Shown piece by piece: positions 28,140-36,685 of a stretch of DNA of 64,000 nucleotides (positions within the stretch are counted from its first letter, which is position 1; every line of letters begins with the position of its first letter). The notes below the pieces were generated by a model. That model saw only the letters and a program-made list of their open reading frames with translations. It was not told where the DNA came from and did not search any database. The translations under genes and the position numbers were made by a program. Source of the stretch: Caulobacter zeae (GTDB lineage Bacteria; Pseudomonadota; Alphaproteobacteria; Caulobacterales; Caulobacteraceae); contig NZ_PJRS01000023.1 in assembly GCF_002858925.1 (NCBI RefSeq), positions 144,109 through 208,108 of the forward strand. Direction: 5' to 3'.

Positions 28140-29672
28140 TCACGAAGCAGACTTGGCCAGCCGCTTGGGCTCGCCGGGGTCGTTGACGGCGAAGACGGAA
28201 ACCGCGGCGATTAGAAACGAGGCCGCGCCCAGAACGAGCGCATAGATCGCCTGGCCGCCGAAGAAGGTCTTGAGCAGCAGGCCCAGCACCGTGGCGGCCA
28301 GGAGCTGCGGGATGACGATGAAGAAATTGAAGATGCCCATGTAGACGCCCATCTTCCGCCCCGGCACCGAGCCCGACAGGATCGAATAGGGCGACGACAG
28401 GATCGAGCTCCAGGCGAAGCCCACGCCGACCATGCCGATGACCAGGAGCTTCGGGTCGCGGATCACGAGGAATGACAAGAGGCCAAGCCCGCCCAGCACC
28501 AGGCATAGGGCGTGGGCGACGCGGCGGCTCGCAGCGCGGGCGATGACCGGGATCAGCAGGGCCGCCAGGGCGGCCACGCCGTTATAGACGCCGAACAGCA
28601 CCCCGACCCAGTCGGCCCCGGCGTTGTAGGCGGCCGAGGTCGCGTCGGTCGCGCCGTAGTGGAAGGCGGCGACGGCAGGGGTCGTGTAGATCCACATGGC
28701 GAAGAGGCCGAACCACGAGAAGAACTGCACCACCGCCAGTTGCTTCATCGTGGCGGGCATGGCGAAGAGGTCCTCGACCACCTCGGAAAAGCCGTTGCCC
28801 GTGCGCCCAGCCCGCTTCAGCTGGCCGGCGACCAGTTGCGCCAGGCCGAAACCGCCGATCAGGGCGGCCAGGACGTAGAGCTCTTTCTCCAGCTTGGCCG
28901 CGTAGACGCCCGCCGCGACGACGAGGCCGACGATCGTCCAGATCGCGCCGCCGGTCAGGTAGGCGGAAACGGCGCGGCCCGGGCCGGCTTCGGTCGTCAC
29001 AGCCTCGCCCTTGGCCGCGGCGTCGGCGGCCTCGAAGGCGGCCATCTGCTCGGGCGAGTATTCGCGGGTGGAGAAGACCGTCCACAGCACCGAGGCCAGC
29101 AACGCCGCCCCGCCCACATAGAAGGCGATGCGCACCGAAGGCGGGATCTGGCCGGCCGGGGCGGTGTTGGCCACGTCCAGCCAGTTGGTCAGGATCCACG
29201 GCAGGCACGAGGCCAGCACCGCGCCGATGCCGATGAAGAAGCTCTGCATGGCGTAGCCGGTCGAGCGCTGCTCATCGGGCAGGTTGTCGCCGACGAAGGC
29301 CCGGAACGGCTCCATGGTGATGTTGATCGAGGCGTCCATGATCCACAGCGCCGAGGCGGCGATCCACAGGGTCGGCGAATTGGGCATCAGGACCAGGGCG
29401 GCCGTGGTCAGGATCGCGCCCCAGAAGAAGTAGGGCCGCCGGCGCCCGAGCTTGCCCCAGGTCTTGTCGGACAGGTGGCCGATGATCGGCTGAACCAGCA
29501 GGCCGGTGGCCGGGGCTGCGATCCACAGTATGGCCAGGTGGTCGATCTCGACGCCGAGGGTCTGGAAGATGCGGCTGGTGTTGGCGTTCTGCAGGCCAAA
29601 GCCGATCTGGATCCCGAAGAACCCGAAGCACATGTTCCAGATTTGGAAGAGGCTCAGCCTGGCCTTGGTCAT
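28140..29672 (-). CDS. MFS sugar importer (MalY/SLC45-like)
   Basis: The 510-residue inner-membrane transporter has about 12 helices and the MFS loop GHLSDKTWGKLGRRRPYFFWGA, typical of the GPH/SLC45-related sugar porters. In Caulobacter crescentus an equivalent transporter next to malA imports maltose. The start MTKARLSLFQIWNMCFGFFG at 29672 has GGGGAAG upstream. A 34-residue longer reading would run over the operator-like sequence and is rejected. It is the first gene of an operon with the GH15 enzyme. Candidate LacI operators lie within 90 bp upstream. Confidence 0.88.
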   Translation of the reverse strand: MTKARLSLFQIWNMCFGFFGIQIGFGLQNANTSRIFQTLGVEIDHLAILWIAAPATGLLVQPIIGHLSDKTWGKLGRRRPYFFWGAILTTAALVLMPNSPTLWIAASALWIMDASINITMEPFRAFVGDNLPDEQRSTGYAMQSFFIGIGAVLASCLPWILTNWLDVANTAPAGQIPPSVRIAFYVGGAALLASVLWTVFSTREYSPEQMAAFEAADAAAKGEAVTTEAGPGRAVSAYLTGGAIWTIVGLVVAAGVYAAKLEKELYVLAALIGGFGLAQLVAGQLKRAGRTGNGFSEVVEDLFAMPATMKQLAVVQFFSWFGLFAMWIYTTPAVAAFHYGATDATSAAYNAGADWVGVLFGVYNGVAALAALLIPVIARAASRRVAHALCLVLGGLGLLSFLVIRDPKLLVIGMVGVGFAWSSILSSPYSILSGSVPGRKMGVYMGIFNFFIVIPQLLAATVLGLLLKTFFGGQAIYALVLGAASFLIAAVSVFAVNDPGEPKRLAKSAS

Positions 29673-29710
29673 CGCTTCCCCGCCTTGACGCCGCCGGTTG
29701 GCCCGGCCGT

Positions 29711-29754
29711 TTGCGCAAATATTTGCAATGCGCTTTTCGGCGCGTATTTGCGCA
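29711..29754. promoter_or_regulatory. Candidate LacI-family operators upstream of the importer
   Basis: A perfect 12-bp palindrome GCAAATATTTGC at 29715-29726 lies inside TTGCGCAAATATTTGCAATG. A half-similar CGCGTATTTGCGCA follows at 29741-29754. The GCAATGCG core reappears upstream of malA. The position 40-80 bp before the start codon suits repression. Confidence 0.6.
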
Positions 29755-29912
29755 TGGGGAGACGGGCGACGCAATGAGGAAGTGTAGGTTATTGGGAGTT
29801 TTCGGGTGTGTATAGCGCTGATGGCGACCGCTTTTCAGTCTCTCGCGAGACCTCTACGAGACAGAAAGTCACCCGCACTCAGCAATAATTCTCATAAATT
29901 TGCACCACCGCT

Positions 29913-30043
29913 CCCGTCATTCCCGCCTTGTGGCGCCCCTGGCTCCACTTGCACGTGAAGCGCCAGCGGCGTGCTGAGCACGCCGCCCCATCCGCCCTTG
30001 CGGCTGATCGAGAGGTTCCCGCCACAAGGGCGGGAATGACGGG
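29913..30043. repeat. 131-bp inverted-end intergenic repeat (family A)
   Basis: The ends CCCGTCATTCCCGCC and GGCGGGAATGACGGG (the latter preceded by GCCACAA) are reverse complements, with a partly palindromic interior. A second copy is at 34782-34916. It resembles a small non-coding palindromic element or a MITE-like unit; no target duplication was established. Confidence 0.75.
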
Positions 30044-30080
30044 AGGAAGAGAGGAGCCCCCTTGCGCCCTGCTCCGTCAC

Positions 30081-30097
30081 GTAACATATATAATTAC
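30081..30097. promoter_or_regulatory. Candidate Rrf2 operator/promoter
   Basis: An unusually AT-rich GTAACATATATAATTAC with GTAA...TTAC ends abuts the ATG of the Rrf2 gene. It contains a TATAAT-like element. Autoregulation by the Rrf2 protein is inferred from position. Confidence 0.45.
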
Positions 30098-30562
30098 ATG
30101 AAACGGAACAGCCGCCTCTCCGTCGCCCTGCACGTGCTGCTGCACATGGCCGAACAGGCCGACAAGGCCCTGACCTCGGAGGTCCTGGCCAGTTGGGCCG
30201 CGACCAATCCGGTGGTCATCCGCCGCACCTTTGCGGGGCTGCGCGACGCCGGCATCGTCGGCTCGACCAAGGGCCACGGCGGCGGCTGGACGCTGCTGAA
30301 GCCGCTCGACGCCGTCAGCCTGGCCGACATCCAGGCGGCGCTGGACGAGCCGCTGCTGGCGCTGGGCAAGGCGGAGGAAAGCCCGGGCTGCCTGGTCGAA
30401 CAGGCCGTCAACGCCGCGCTGGACGACGCGGTGGCCCAGGCCCGCCGCCTGCTGGACGAGCGCCTTTCCAAGATCACCCTGGCGGACCTGGCCGCCCAGA
30501 TCGGCCCGCGCCGCGTCGTGCTGGCGGCGGCGGGCTGCAAGGACCCCCATCATGAGTCATGA
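30098..30562 (+). CDS. Rrf2 family transcriptional regulator
   Basis: The 154-residue protein has the Rrf2 winged helix (MKRNSRLSVALHVLLHMAEQ, then NPVVIRRTFAGLRDAGIVGSTKGHGGGWTL). It lacks the three-cysteine cluster of iron-sulfur Rrf2 proteins. Only Cys98 and Cys147 are present, so a thiol-based signal is more likely, as in the YwnA-like branch. The ATG at 30098 follows an AT-rich palindrome-like region. It overlaps the next gene by 11 bases and probably controls it. Confidence 0.87.
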   Translation: MKRNSRLSVALHVLLHMAEQADKALTSEVLASWAATNPVVIRRTFAGLRDAGIVGSTKGHGGGWTLLKPLDAVSLADIQAALDEPLLALGKAEESPGCLVEQAVNAALDDAVAQARRLLDERLSKITLADLAAQIGPRRVVLAAAGCKDPHHES

Positions 30563-31442
30563 CGTCATCGTCGTCGGCGGCAGCTTCGCCGGCCTGTCCG
30601 CCGCCATGCAGCTGGCCCGCGCCCGCCGCGACGTGCTGGTGGTCGACGCGGGCCTGCCCCGCAACCGCTTCGCCGACGCCTCGCACGGCTTTCTCGGCCA
30701 GGACGGCAAGGCGCCGTTCGAGATCCTGCGCGAGGCCCGCCAGCTTTCAGCCTATCCCACCGTATCGTTCGTCGAGGGCGAGGCCCGCGACGCAAGCCAA
30801 GAGGGCGAAGGCTTCGCCGTGGCGCTGGGCGATGGCCGCAGCCTGCGGAGCAAGCGCCTGGTGCTGGCCACCGGCGTCGCCGACCAGCTGCCCGACATCC
30901 CGGGCCTGAAGCCCCGCTGGGGCGCCACCGTGCTGCACTGCCCCTACTGCCACGGCTACGAGGCCCGCGACCGCCGGCTGGGCGTGCTGGCCAGCGGCCC
31001 GATGGACCTGCACAAGGCCCAGATGATCCCCGACTGGGGCCCCACCACCCTGTTCAGCCAGGGCCTGCCGATCGACGCGGCGACCCGCAAGCAGCTCATC
31101 ACGCGGGGCGTCACGATCGAGGAGGTTCCGGTGATCGAGCTTCTGGGCGACGAGCCGGACCTGTCGGGCGCGCGCCTCGCCGACGGCCGCATCGTGGCCA
31201 TCGAGGCGATCTTCGCCTCGCCCACCGTGCGCATGGCCAGCCCGCTGGCCGAGCGTCTGGGCTGCGCGCAGGAGGACGGCCCTCTGGGACCGCTGATCAG
31301 CGCCGACGACTGGAAGGCCACCAGCGTGGCGGGCGTCTTCGCCGCCGGCGACGCGGCGAGGGCCAACCACAACGCCACCCTGGCCTCGGCCGACGGCGTG
31401 CTGGCGGGGGTGGGCGCGCACCGGTCGCTGGTGTTCGGGTAG
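30552..31442 (+). CDS. Thioredoxin-reductase-like FAD protein, possible dithiol oxidase
   Basis: The 296-residue flavoprotein has an FAD loop (VIVVGGSFAGLSAAMQLARA), a redox CxxC in HCPYCHGYE (Cys130, Cys133) and a C-terminal FAAGDAARANHN. Where thioredoxin reductases carry a GxGxxA NADPH loop, this protein reads LGVLASGPMDLHKAQM, so NADPH binding is doubtful. That combination fits the FAD-dependent dithiol oxidases, which use oxygen to form disulfides. Its substrate is unknown. Coupled to the Rrf2 gene, it forms a two-gene redox module inside the sugar locus. Confidence 0.8.
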   Translation: MSHDVIVVGGSFAGLSAAMQLARARRDVLVVDAGLPRNRFADASHGFLGQDGKAPFEILREARQLSAYPTVSFVEGEARDASQEGEGFAVALGDGRSLRSKRLVLATGVADQLPDIPGLKPRWGATVLHCPYCHGYEARDRRLGVLASGPMDLHKAQMIPDWGPTTLFSQGLPIDAATRKQLITRGVTIEEVPVIELLGDEPDLSGARLADGRIVAIEAIFASPTVRMASPLAERLGCAQEDGPLGPLISADDWKATSVAGVFAAGDAARANHNATLASADGVLAGVGAHRSLVFG

Positions 31443-31450
31443 GGATGCGA

Positions 31451-31539
31451 AAACCCCGCCCTGCGACAGGCTCAGGGTGAGGTTTTCGACTGAGCGGCCT
31501 TTGCCCTGTTCCTCATCCTGAGCTCGTCGAGGGACGAGG
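31451..31539. repeat. Hairpin intergenic repeat (family B), divergent copy
   Basis: It has CCCTGCGACAGGCTCAGGG on the left and CCTCATCCTGAGCTCGTCGA on the right. It is the same element as 3587-3673 with several substitutions. It lies between convergent genes. Confidence 0.7.
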
Positions 31540-31572
31540 AACACGCACCGCCCCCGAACCGGCAAGGAAGCG

Positions 31573-33603
31573 TTACCGCTTCAGCGCCACGAAGCGGATC
31601 GCCTGGCCGCCGCCGGGGGCCAGCTTCAGCTCCAGAACGTCGGCCGCCGTCACCTCGCGGGACTCGATGACGATATCCTGCGGGGCGGTCTTCCAGTCGG
31701 CTTTCTCGCCATCGCGATAGATCTCGGCGCGATACTTGCGGCCCGGATCCAGGAACGACAGCGGCGCCGAAAGCACCCGGCCCTGCTCGTCGCTGATCGC
31801 GCCCAGGTACCAGTCGTCGCTCTTGCGGTCCTTGCGGGCGATGGTGACGAAGTCGCCGATCTCGCCGTTGACCACGCGGGTGTCGGCCCAGTCGACCGGC
31901 ACATCCTCGATGAACTTGAACGGCTTGGGGTTGGCCTCGTAGTTCTCGAGCAGGTCGGCGGCCATCTGGATCGGGCTGTAGATCACCACGTACAGCGCCA
32001 GTTGCTTGGCCCAGGTGGTGGCGACGCCGTCGGGGGCCTTGGTCTTCATGCCGAAGATGCCCGGCGTGTAGTCCATCGGCCCGGCCAGCAGGCGGGTGAA
32101 GACGAGGTTGGCCTCGTGCTCGGGCGGGTTGCCCGGCTGGCCCCAGGCGCTGAACTCCATGCCCCGCGCGCCCTCGCGGCTGATCCAGTTGGGATAGGTG
32201 CGGCGCAGGCCGGTGTCCTTGATCGGCTCGTGGGCGTTGATGGCGATCTGCCGCTTGGCGGCGGCTTCGAGCACCCGCAGGTGATGCTGCGCCATCGGCT
32301 GGCTTTCATGCCAGGCGAAGTGGGCCTTGCTGTCCGCCCCCGTCACCTGGGCGCCGCCGGCGTCGGCGACATAGCCGGTCTTCACGGCCGGCACGCCCAC
32401 CGACTTGTAGAGGTCGAAGGCGGCGTCCATCTGGCGCTCGTAGACGACGGTGTTGCCGGCCGTCTCGTGGTGGCCGATCAGCACGACGCCCTTCTTCCTG
32501 GCGTAGTCGGTCAGCTTCTTCAGGTCGAAGTCGGGGTAGGATTCAGTGAAGCTGAAATCCGAGCCGTCGGCGAACCAGGCGCCGTCCCAGCCCTTGTTCC
32601 AGCCCTCGACCAGCACCCCGCCCAAGCCGTGCTTGGCGGCGAAGTCGATGTGGCGCATGACGTTGTCGTTGGTCGCGCCGTGCTTGGGCCCCGAGCCCCA
32701 GGTCTTGTGGTCGAGGTGCATCTCCCACCAGACGCCGACATATTTCATCGGCTTGATCCACGAGACGTCGCCCAGCTTGTTGGGGTCGTTGAGGTTCAGG
32801 ATCAGGCTGGAGGTCACGAGGCCGCCGGCGCTGTCGGCGATCTGCAAGGTGCGCCAGGGGGTGGGGAACGGCGCCGTGCGCTCGACCTTGGCCTCGCCGA
32901 TCCCCGGCGTCAGGCTGGCCTTGAAGCGACGATCCTGGGCGCGGGCCAGGTTCATGCCGGCATAGTCCACGAGCGAGGCCTCGTGGATCGAGACGTGCAG
33001 GCCGTCCTTGGTGCGTAGGGTCATCGGCGTCTGGGCGACCGACACCTCTTCGACCGGCGTGGTGTTGTAGAGATACTCCTCGCGGTTCCACTCATAGGCC
33101 GGGATCCACCAGGCGGTCGCCTCGTCGACCAGGCTGAACTCAGTCAGTTCCTCGCCGATGCGGGCGGTCTTCAGATTGGGTTGCTCGGGGAACTCGTAGC
33201 GAAAGCCCAGGCCGTCGTCATAGAGGCGGAACACCACGTCGAGCCTGCGGTGCAGGGGGGTCTTCTCGACCAGGGTGACGCGCAGCTCGTTGAAGCGATT
33301 GCGCACCGCCTTGCGCTCGCCCCAGGGCAGGTCCCAGGTCTCGTCGACGCTGCGGGTCTGCTGGTCGGTCACCTCGAAATTGCGTTGCAGCTTGGGAGCG
33401 TCGACCAGGATGAAGCCCAGCTTCGACGCGGCCACCACCGGCCGGCCCAGACGGCTGACGGCGTAGGTCGGCTGGCCATCGTTGTCGGTGGTCACCGTCA
33501 AGCTCAGCACCTTGTCGGGCGAGGTTGCGGTCGCCGTGACGGCCGCGAGCGCGGGCGAAGCCGCCAGGGCCAGGGCGGCCACGGCGAGAAGGCGCAGGAT
33601 CAT
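31573..33603 (-). CDS. GH97 alpha-glucosidase, periplasmic
   Basis: The 676-residue protein has a signal peptide (MILRLLAVAALALAASPALA) and the GH97 (SusB-like) architecture. The N-terminal beta-sandwich contains TWDLPWGERKAVRNRFNELRV. A TIM barrel follows with KYVGVWWEMHLDHKTW, GLGGVLVEGWNKGWDG and HHETAGNTVVYERQMDAAF. Members hydrolyse alpha-glucosides or alpha-galactosides by inversion or retention. The catalytic base was not assigned. The start ATG 33603 gives a clean signal peptide. It is divergent from the LacI regulator across 137 bp containing operator-like sequence. Confidence 0.92.
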   Translation of the reverse strand: MILRLLAVAALALAASPALAAVTATATSPDKVLSLTVTTDNDGQPTYAVSRLGRPVVAASKLGFILVDAPKLQRNFEVTDQQTRSVDETWDLPWGERKAVRNRFNELRVTLVEKTPLHRRLDVVFRLYDDGLGFRYEFPEQPNLKTARIGEELTEFSLVDEATAWWIPAYEWNREEYLYNTTPVEEVSVAQTPMTLRTKDGLHVSIHEASLVDYAGMNLARAQDRRFKASLTPGIGEAKVERTAPFPTPWRTLQIADSAGGLVTSSLILNLNDPNKLGDVSWIKPMKYVGVWWEMHLDHKTWGSGPKHGATNDNVMRHIDFAAKHGLGGVLVEGWNKGWDGAWFADGSDFSFTESYPDFDLKKLTDYARKKGVVLIGHHETAGNTVVYERQMDAAFDLYKSVGVPAVKTGYVADAGGAQVTGADSKAHFAWHESQPMAQHHLRVLEAAAKRQIAINAHEPIKDTGLRRTYPNWISREGARGMEFSAWGQPGNPPEHEANLVFTRLLAGPMDYTPGIFGMKTKAPDGVATTWAKQLALYVVIYSPIQMAADLLENYEANPKPFKFIEDVPVDWADTRVVNGEIGDFVTIARKDRKSDDWYLGAISDEQGRVLSAPLSFLDPGRKYRAEIYRDGEKADWKTAPQDIVIESREVTAADVLELKLAPGGGQAIRFVALKR

Positions 33604-33677
33604 GCTTCTACTCCGGAAAACCTCGCCTCGCCGCACTTGCCAAGCACGACGGGCGATGCGTTAAACAGGTCAGTGAA

Positions 33678-33703
33678 AAATTTTGCGGCAAATTTTGCGC
33701 CCA
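33678..33703. promoter_or_regulatory. Candidate LacI-family operator between GH97 and lacI genes
   Basis: Two overlapping half-palindromes, AAAATTTTGCGG and GGCAAATTTTGCGCC, sit between the divergent GH97 gene and regulator gene. They share the GCAAA/TTTGC elements of the other sites in the locus. The position would allow control of both genes. Confidence 0.5.
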
Positions 33704-33740
33704 CCACTTCGGGCGTTACGGACGACAGGGGCGGGACACG

Positions 33741-34754
33741 GTGAGCAAGGGGGCGACGCGTCTGGAAGACCTGGCCAGGATGGCCGGCGTCTCGATCTCC
33801 ACCGCCTCGCGGGCGCTCAACGACAGCCCCGCCGTCAACCAGCGCACCAAGCAGCTGATCTGGAAGCTGGCGCGCGAGATGGACTATCCGTTCCGCCGCT
33901 ACATGCCCGCCGGCCCGATCGGCGCCGAGGGCACGATCGCCATTGTCGTGCCGCGCCCGCAGCACCGCGAGGGGCGGCTCTCGGACCCGTTCTTCCTCGA
34001 ACTGTTCGCCGGCGTCGGCGAGGCGGCTCGAGAGCGGGGCTGCGATATCTTGGTCAGCCACGTGGCGCCGGGCAGCTTCGAAGACCTGTCGGCGGCCATG
34101 ACCACCAGCCGCGCCGACGGGGTGATCTTCCTGGGCCAATCCTGGCTGCACACCGCCTTCAACCGCCTGGCCGAGACGGAAGCCCGCTTCGTGGTCTGGG
34201 GCGCCCAGCTGCCCGACCAGGCCTATTGCTCGGTGGGCTCGGACAATCCGCTGGGGGCCAAGCGCGCGACGCTGCACCTGGCGCGTCTCGGTAGAAAGCG
34301 CATCGTCTTCCTGGGCGACACCGAGGCGCCCGAAGCCATGCAGCGCCACCGCGGCTATCTCGACGCGGTCGAGCAGTTTGGCCTGGGCGTCGATCCCGAC
34401 CTGATCGTGCCGGCCCACTTCGAGGTCGAGTCGGCCGAGGCCAGCATCGACAGCCTCATCCAGCGCGGGGTGAAGTTCGACGGCGTCGTGGCCGCCTCCG
34501 ACCTGATCGCCCTGGGCGCCATCCGCGCCTTGCAGCACGCGGGCCTGTCGGTGCCCGGCGACGTCTCGGTGATCGGCTACGACGACGTGCCCTTCGCCCG
34601 CTATTCTCGTCCGGCCCTGTCGACGATCTCGCAGGACACCGCCAAGGCGGGACGGCTGATGGTGTCCAAGCTGCTGGACGCCAGCGGCCAGGGGGCGAGC
34701 CGCAGCGAGCGGGTGCCGACGGATCTGATCATCCGGGAAAGCTGCGGGGGGTAG
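33741..34754 (+). CDS. LacI family regulator of the alpha-glucan locus
   Basis: The 337-residue repressor has the LacI helix-turn-helix RLEDLARMAGVSISTASRALNDS and hinge region. A periplasmic-binding-like sensor domain follows (DGVIFLGQSW, GLSVPGDVSVIGYDDVPFARYSRPALSTI). The GTG start at 33741 begins immediately before the HTH, as is normal. It is surrounded by glycoside hydrolase genes, and a LacI gene occupies the same place in the Caulobacter crescentus mal cluster. A maltodextrin-derived sugar is therefore the likely inducer (inference). Confidence 0.9.
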   Translation: MSKGATRLEDLARMAGVSISTASRALNDSPAVNQRTKQLIWKLAREMDYPFRRYMPAGPIGAEGTIAIVVPRPQHREGRLSDPFFLELFAGVGEAARERGCDILVSHVAPGSFEDLSAAMTTSRADGVIFLGQSWLHTAFNRLAETEARFVVWGAQLPDQAYCSVGSDNPLGAKRATLHLARLGRKRIVFLGDTEAPEAMQRHRGYLDAVEQFGLGVDPDLIVPAHFEVESAEASIDSLIQRGVKFDGVVAASDLIALGAIRALQHAGLSVPGDVSVIGYDDVPFARYSRPALSTISQDTAKAGRLMVSKLLDASGQGASRSERVPTDLIIRESCGG

Positions 34755-34781
34755 AGCGCCCCTCGCCCCTTCCCTTTTCTT

Positions 34782-34916
34782 CCCGTCATTCCCGCCCTTG
34801 TGGCGGGACCCCCTGGTTCCGCTCGCAGCTGAGCAGCAAGCGAACCGCCAGCGGTTCGCCCCACTCGCACGTGCGGCTGACAGAGGGGTTCCCGCCACAA
34901 GGGCGGGAATGACGGG
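34782..34916. repeat. 135-bp inverted-end intergenic repeat (family A)
   Basis: Second copy of the 29913-30043 element, with the same CCCGTCATTCCCGCC and GGCGGGAATGACGGG ends but a different interior that includes CGAACCGCCAGCGGTTCG. It is followed at once by another hairpin. Confidence 0.75.
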
Positions 34917-34933
34917 AGATGAAAGAAGACTCC

Positions 34934-35047
34934 CTTCCCCCTCGATGGGGGAAGGGTCGGGGATGGGGGTGACGCGGCGCTGGCCGGGCCAACCGGCTGG
35001 CGTGGGTTCACCCCCACCCAACCCTCCCCCATCGAGGGGGAGGGCTT
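34934..35047. repeat. GC-rich inverted repeat pair between convergent genes
   Basis: CCCTTCCCCCTCGATGGGGG to GGGGATGGGGGTGA is mirrored by TCACCCCCACCC to CCCCCATCGAGGGGGAGGG. With the preceding family A copy it fills the 305-bp gap between the lacI-type and aglA-type genes. No gene is seen there. Confidence 0.7.
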
Positions 35048-35059
35048 TGAGGAGCGTCC

Positions 35060-36685
35060 TCACCCCCGCTTCGCCAGCAGGCCGCCTAGCGGCGGGACCG
35101 TTCCCGGCGCGCCGAGGTTGACGCTGTCGACCAGCGTCCAGCCCTGCGGCAGGTCCCAGGCCACGGCCTCGAAGCCGAGGTTGAACACGCACAGCATCGC
35201 CGCCTCGCCCTCGCCCCGCTCGAAGACGAGCAGCGGGGTGTTGGTGTCCACGAGGTGCATGCCGCCGGTCTTCAGGGCCGGCCATTGCGCGCGCAGGCCG
35301 ATCAGGCGGCGGGCGACGTGCAGGGTGGCGGCGGGATCGGCCTCCTGGGCGTCCACCGCCAGGGGCAGGTGGGCCGGATCCACCGGCAGCCACGGCTCGA
35401 CGGTGGAGAAGCCGGCGTTGAGCGCCCCGGCCGTCCACGGCATCGGCGTGCGGGCGCCATCGCGGCCCAGGGTCTGGGGCCAGTTGGCGATGGCCTCGGG
35501 ATCGACCAGGCGCTCGAACGGCACCTCGGCCTGCGGCAGGCCCAGCTCCTCGCCCTGGTAGACGAAGACGTTGCCGCGCAGGGTCATCAGCAGCAGCAGG
35601 CCCATCTCGGCGAAGGCCTTGCGATCGCGGCCGCGGGCCCAGCGCGACACCGCTCGCGGGGCGTCGTGGTTGGAGAAGGTCCAGGACGGCCAGCCCTCGC
35701 CTTCGGCGCCCGGCCACGAGGTCGCGCCGAAGCGGACCAGCTCGTCCTTCAGCGCGTCGGCATAGAGGTAGAGGAAGCTGTAGGCGCTGTTGAGGCGGTC
35801 GTTCCCGGCCGTGAACAGCTTCATCTCCTCGTCGGCCCGGTCGCCGCCGATCTCGGCCACCGAGAAGCGGCCCTCGTACTGGTCGGTCAGGGCCCGCAGG
35901 CGCGACAGGAACTTCGGGATGTCCGCGTGGCCCTGGTTGAAGACCTTGTCCTGGAAGTCGAACGGCCGCGTGCGCTTGCCGCCCGGCGGCAGGGGCGGAT
36001 TGTCCCGCAGGGCCGGGTCGTGCATCGAGAAGTTGATGGCGTCGAAGCGGAAGCCGTCGACCCCGCGCTCCAGCCAGAAGCGGGTGATGTCGAGCAGGGC
36101 TTCCTGGACCTTGGGATTGTGCAGGTTCAACTGCGGCTGCGAGGCCAGGAAGTTGTGCATGTAGTACTGGCCGCGCCGGGCGTCCCAGGTCCAGGCCGGG
36201 CCGCCAAACACCGACTGCCAGTTCGACGGCGGCGAGCCGTCCGGCTTGGCGTCGGCCCAGACATACCAATCCGCATACGGATTATCTCGGCTTTCACGGC
36301 CCTGGACGAACCAGGCATGTTCGTCGCTGGTGTGCGAGAAGACCAGATCGATGATGATCTTCACGCCCAGGCGATGGGCCTTGTCGATCAGGGCGTCGAA
36401 GTCGGCCAGGGTCCCGAAGATCGGGTCGACGTCGCGATAGTCGGCGACGTCATAGCCGAAGTCCTTCATCGGCGAGGCGAAGAACGGCGACAGCCAGATC
36501 GCGTCCACCCCGAGCGAAGCGATGTGCTCAAGACGCGCCGTGATCCCCGGCAGGTCGCCCACCCCGTCGTCGTTGGAGTCGGCGTAGCTGCGCGGATAGA
36601 CCTGATAGATCACCGCCCCGCGCCACCATTCGGCGGGCGTGGCGAGGGAGGCGTCGGCGGGCTTGGTCAAGCTTTCGGTCGTCAC
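35060..36685 (-). CDS. Cytoplasmic GH13 alpha-glucosidase
   Basis: The 541-residue enzyme has no signal peptide. It carries the four GH13 regions: DLVFSHTSDEH, GVDGFRFDAINF (nucleophile Asp), SVAEIGGD (acid/base Glu) and TFSNHDAPR. The start WWRGAVIYQVYPRSYADSNDDGVGD is typical of oligo-1,6-glucosidase/alpha-glucosidase subfamilies acting on maltose and short oligosaccharides. It would finish degradation of sugars imported by the MFS protein. Its ATG overlaps the stop of the upstream alpha-amylase (4 bases), so the two are coupled. Confidence 0.94.
   Translation of the reverse strand: MTTESLTKPADASLATPAEWWRGAVIYQVYPRSYADSNDDGVGDLPGITARLEHIASLGVDAIWLSPFFASPMKDFGYDVADYRDVDPIFGTLADFDALIDKAHRLGVKIIIDLVFSHTSDEHAWFVQGRESRDNPYADWYVWADAKPDGSPPSNWQSVFGGPAWTWDARRGQYYMHNFLASQPQLNLHNPKVQEALLDITRFWLERGVDGFRFDAINFSMHDPALRDNPPLPPGGKRTRPFDFQDKVFNQGHADIPKFLSRLRALTDQYEGRFSVAEIGGDRADEEMKLFTAGNDRLNSAYSFLYLYADALKDELVRFGATSWPGAEGEGWPSWTFSNHDAPRAVSRWARGRDRKAFAEMGLLLLMTLRGNVFVYQGEELGLPQAEVPFERLVDPEAIANWPQTLGRDGARTPMPWTAGALNAGFSTVEPWLPVDPAHLPLAVDAQEADPAATLHVARRLIGLRAQWPALKTGGMHLVDTNTPLLVFERGEGEAAMLCVFNLGFEAVAWDLPQGWTLVDSVNLGAPGTVPPLGGLLAKRG

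Larger units (their letters stand above)
29673..30097. other. Intergenic region between the sugar importer and the Rrf2 gene
   Basis: This 425-bp gap holds candidate LacI-type operators near the importer (29711-29754), an AT-richer stretch to about 29905, a 131-bp inverted repeat (29913-30043) and a candidate Rrf2 operator (30081-30097). No additional gene is seen. Confidence 0.7.

Noticed and set aside
25683..28214. 843-codon open frame on the plus strand
   Set aside because: It is antisense to the GH15 glucoamylase, which has a signal peptide and conserved motifs. The antisense product has none and begins in a repeat.
34601..35032. Short frames across the intergenic repeats (products with SRHSRPCGGNP-like strings)
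   Set aside because: These are translations of the family A palindromic repeat, a well-known false-ORF source in GC-rich alphaproteobacteria.
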